Source of the DNA: Lentiprolixibacter aurantiacus
GTDB taxonomy: Bacteria; Bacteroidota; Bacteroidia; Flavobacteriales; Flavobacteriaceae
Assembly (NCBI RefSeq): GCF_026241225.1
Contig: NZ_JAPFQP010000001.1
Span: forward strand, 744,001-808,000
Direction: 5' to 3'
DNA length: 64,000 bases
Shown here piece by piece: positions 63,068-64,000 of this stretch. Below the pieces are notes generated by a model. It was given only the letters and a program-made list of their open reading frames with translations. It was not told where the DNA came from and ran no database searches. Made by a program: the position numbers and the translations under genes. Within the stretch, counting starts at the first letter, position 1. Each line of letters starts with the position of its first letter.

Positions 63068-64000
63068 TGGGCAGGATAAGCTCAGATCAGCTGGGAACAG
63101 AACCCATCGGGCGTCTGCTGGTGAGGCAGGCTGTCCCCGCTTCCATTGGGATCCTGGTCATGAGCCTCAACATACTGGTTGATACCATATTTGTTGGGAA
63201 CTGGATTGGTTCCATCGCCATTGCGGCCATTAATGTTGTTCTTCCCGTTTCATTTTTTATTGCTGCTCTGGGTATGGCGATTGGCATCGGGGGCAGTAGT
63301 GTTATTTCCCGCGCCCTGGGGGCGGATCAGAAGGAAAAGGCCCGGAAGACCTTTGGAAACCAGATCAGCCTTACCCTATTGGTCACTATTTCTATGGTGG
63401 CTTTGGGCCTTTATTTTATAGACGATCTTATTCCTGCCTTTGGAGGCAAAGGGATGATTTTTGAGCCGGCCAAGATCTATTATACCATTGTACTCTATGG
63501 TGTTCCTTTCCTGGCCTTGTGCATGATGGGCAATACGGTGATCAGAGCAGAAGGGAAACCCCGTTTCGCCATGATTGCCATGATTATCCCTTCGGTAGGA
63601 AACCTGGTACTGGACTATGTTTTTATCTATCTTTTTGATTGGGGGATGCACGGTGCGGCATGGGCTACAACTGCGGGGTACCTGCTTTGTTTTGGCTATA
63701 TCCTTTATTTTTTCCTGTCTCCCAATTCGGAACTCAAAATTCAGGCGCACCACTTTGCCCTGAGTACTAACATCCTCAAAGAGATAGGGGCTTTAGGGCT
63801 GGTAACCCTGGCGCGACAGGCCGTTACCAGTATTACTTTCTTATTGATGAACAATATCCTCTTCGAGCTAGGAGGGGAAGCTATGGTGGCGGTTTATGCC
63901 ATTATTGGAAGGATGCTGATGTTTGCCTTATTCCCGGTTTTTGGTGTAACCCAGGGATTCCTGCCTGTAGCCGGCTATAATTATGGCGCACATCGCTATG
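63067..64000 (+). CDS. MATE-family efflux transporter, 5' part
   Basis: First about 311 residues of a multidrug and toxin extrusion transporter, open to the window edge. MGRISSDQLGTEPIGRLLVRQAVPASIGILVMSLNILVDTIFVGNWIGSIAIAAINVVLPV is a typical MATE first helix pair. PRFAMIAMIIPSVGNLVLDYVFIY and GHGA-like MHGAAWAT follow, with another repeat half from LARQAVTSITFLLMNN. The ATG overlaps the hemH stop by one base. Substrate unknown. Closest to the NorM or DinF-like group. Confidence 0.88.
   Translation, partial: MGRISSDQLGTEPIGRLLVRQAVPASIGILVMSLNILVDTIFVGNWIGSIAIAAINVVLPVSFFIAALGMAIGIGGSSVISRALGADQKEKARKTFGNQISLTLLVTISMVALGLYFIDDLIPAFGGKGMIFEPAKIYYTIVLYGVPFLALCMMGNTVIRAEGKPRFAMIAMIIPSVGNLVLDYVFIYLFDWGMHGAAWATTAGYLLCFGYILYFFLSPNSELKIQAHHFALSTNILKEIGALGLVTLARQAVTSITFLLMNNILFELGGEAMVAVYAIIGRMLMFALFPVFGVTQGFLPVAGYNYGAHRY

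Overview
The window comes from a bacterium of the Bacteroidota, almost certainly a marine-type member of the Flavobacteriaceae. The evidence is the gene content (an sdhC-sdhA-sdhB operon, a sufA-B-C-D-S-E-T operon followed by DUF2480 and DUF3078 genes, a compact hem operon, DUF2721, DUF1460 and DUF6973 families, AraC-type regulators with membrane sensor halves) and several promoters of the Bacteroidetes form TTG/TTTG - about 20 bp - TAnnTTTG. I do not recognise the species. No rRNA, tRNA, CRISPR array, transposase or integrase was seen.

Layout. 1-3.0 kb: succinate dehydrogenase operon, minus strand, cut by the left edge inside sdhB. 3.2-14.3 kb: single housekeeping and envelope genes (RimK-like ligase, DUF2721 protein, an Asp-box beta-propeller protein, aminopeptidase P, BrnQ, a small zinc-ribbon protein, ThiL, and two coupled beta-propeller lipoproteins). 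14.4-22.1 kb: the SUF iron-sulfur cluster assembly operon with an extra internal promoter before sufE, then a DUF3078 protein and a strong terminator. 22.3-24.6 kb: HflX and an exonuclease/phosphatase-family protein.

24.6-45.7 kb is an accessory region, nearly all on the minus strand and visibly AT-richer in places: lipoproteins, small membrane proteins, an S41 protease with a membrane-bound AraC regulator, a retropepsin-like protease, a five-gene set (FAD oxidoreductase, flavodoxin-like protein, MBL-fold hydrolase, acyltransferase, serine hydrolase) behind a Fur-box-like palindrome, a DUF1080 protein, a GH5 glycosidase, an AsmA-like protein, a CPBP protease and a CDF transporter. The most unusual observation of the window lies here. 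The intergenic gaps hold degenerate, same-orientation copies of the 3' part of the 3'-5' exonuclease gene at 45744-46457, which bounds the region. Three copies share the same internal deletion of about 126 bp, and in the right part the copies separate the genes almost one by one, like spacers in a cassette array.

45.7-64.0 kb is core again: the exonuclease, Ogt, a CNNM/CBS protein, then the heme operon hemA-C-D-E-(DUF6973)-F-(PhzF)-hemB, with an AraC-type regulator divergent from hemA. A perfect 25-bp dyad (11-bp arms, 3-bp centre) sits directly before that regulator's start codon and resembles the iron control element read by the heme-responsive regulator Irr of alphaproteobacteria. Then follow a VOC protein, a DUF1460 protein, a very long TraB/GumN protein, hemH and the beginning of a MATE transporter. 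hemL and a protoporphyrinogen oxidase are not in the window, so the heme pathway is completed elsewhere.

All similarities were judged by eye from the sequence. No database search or computed statistic stands behind them.
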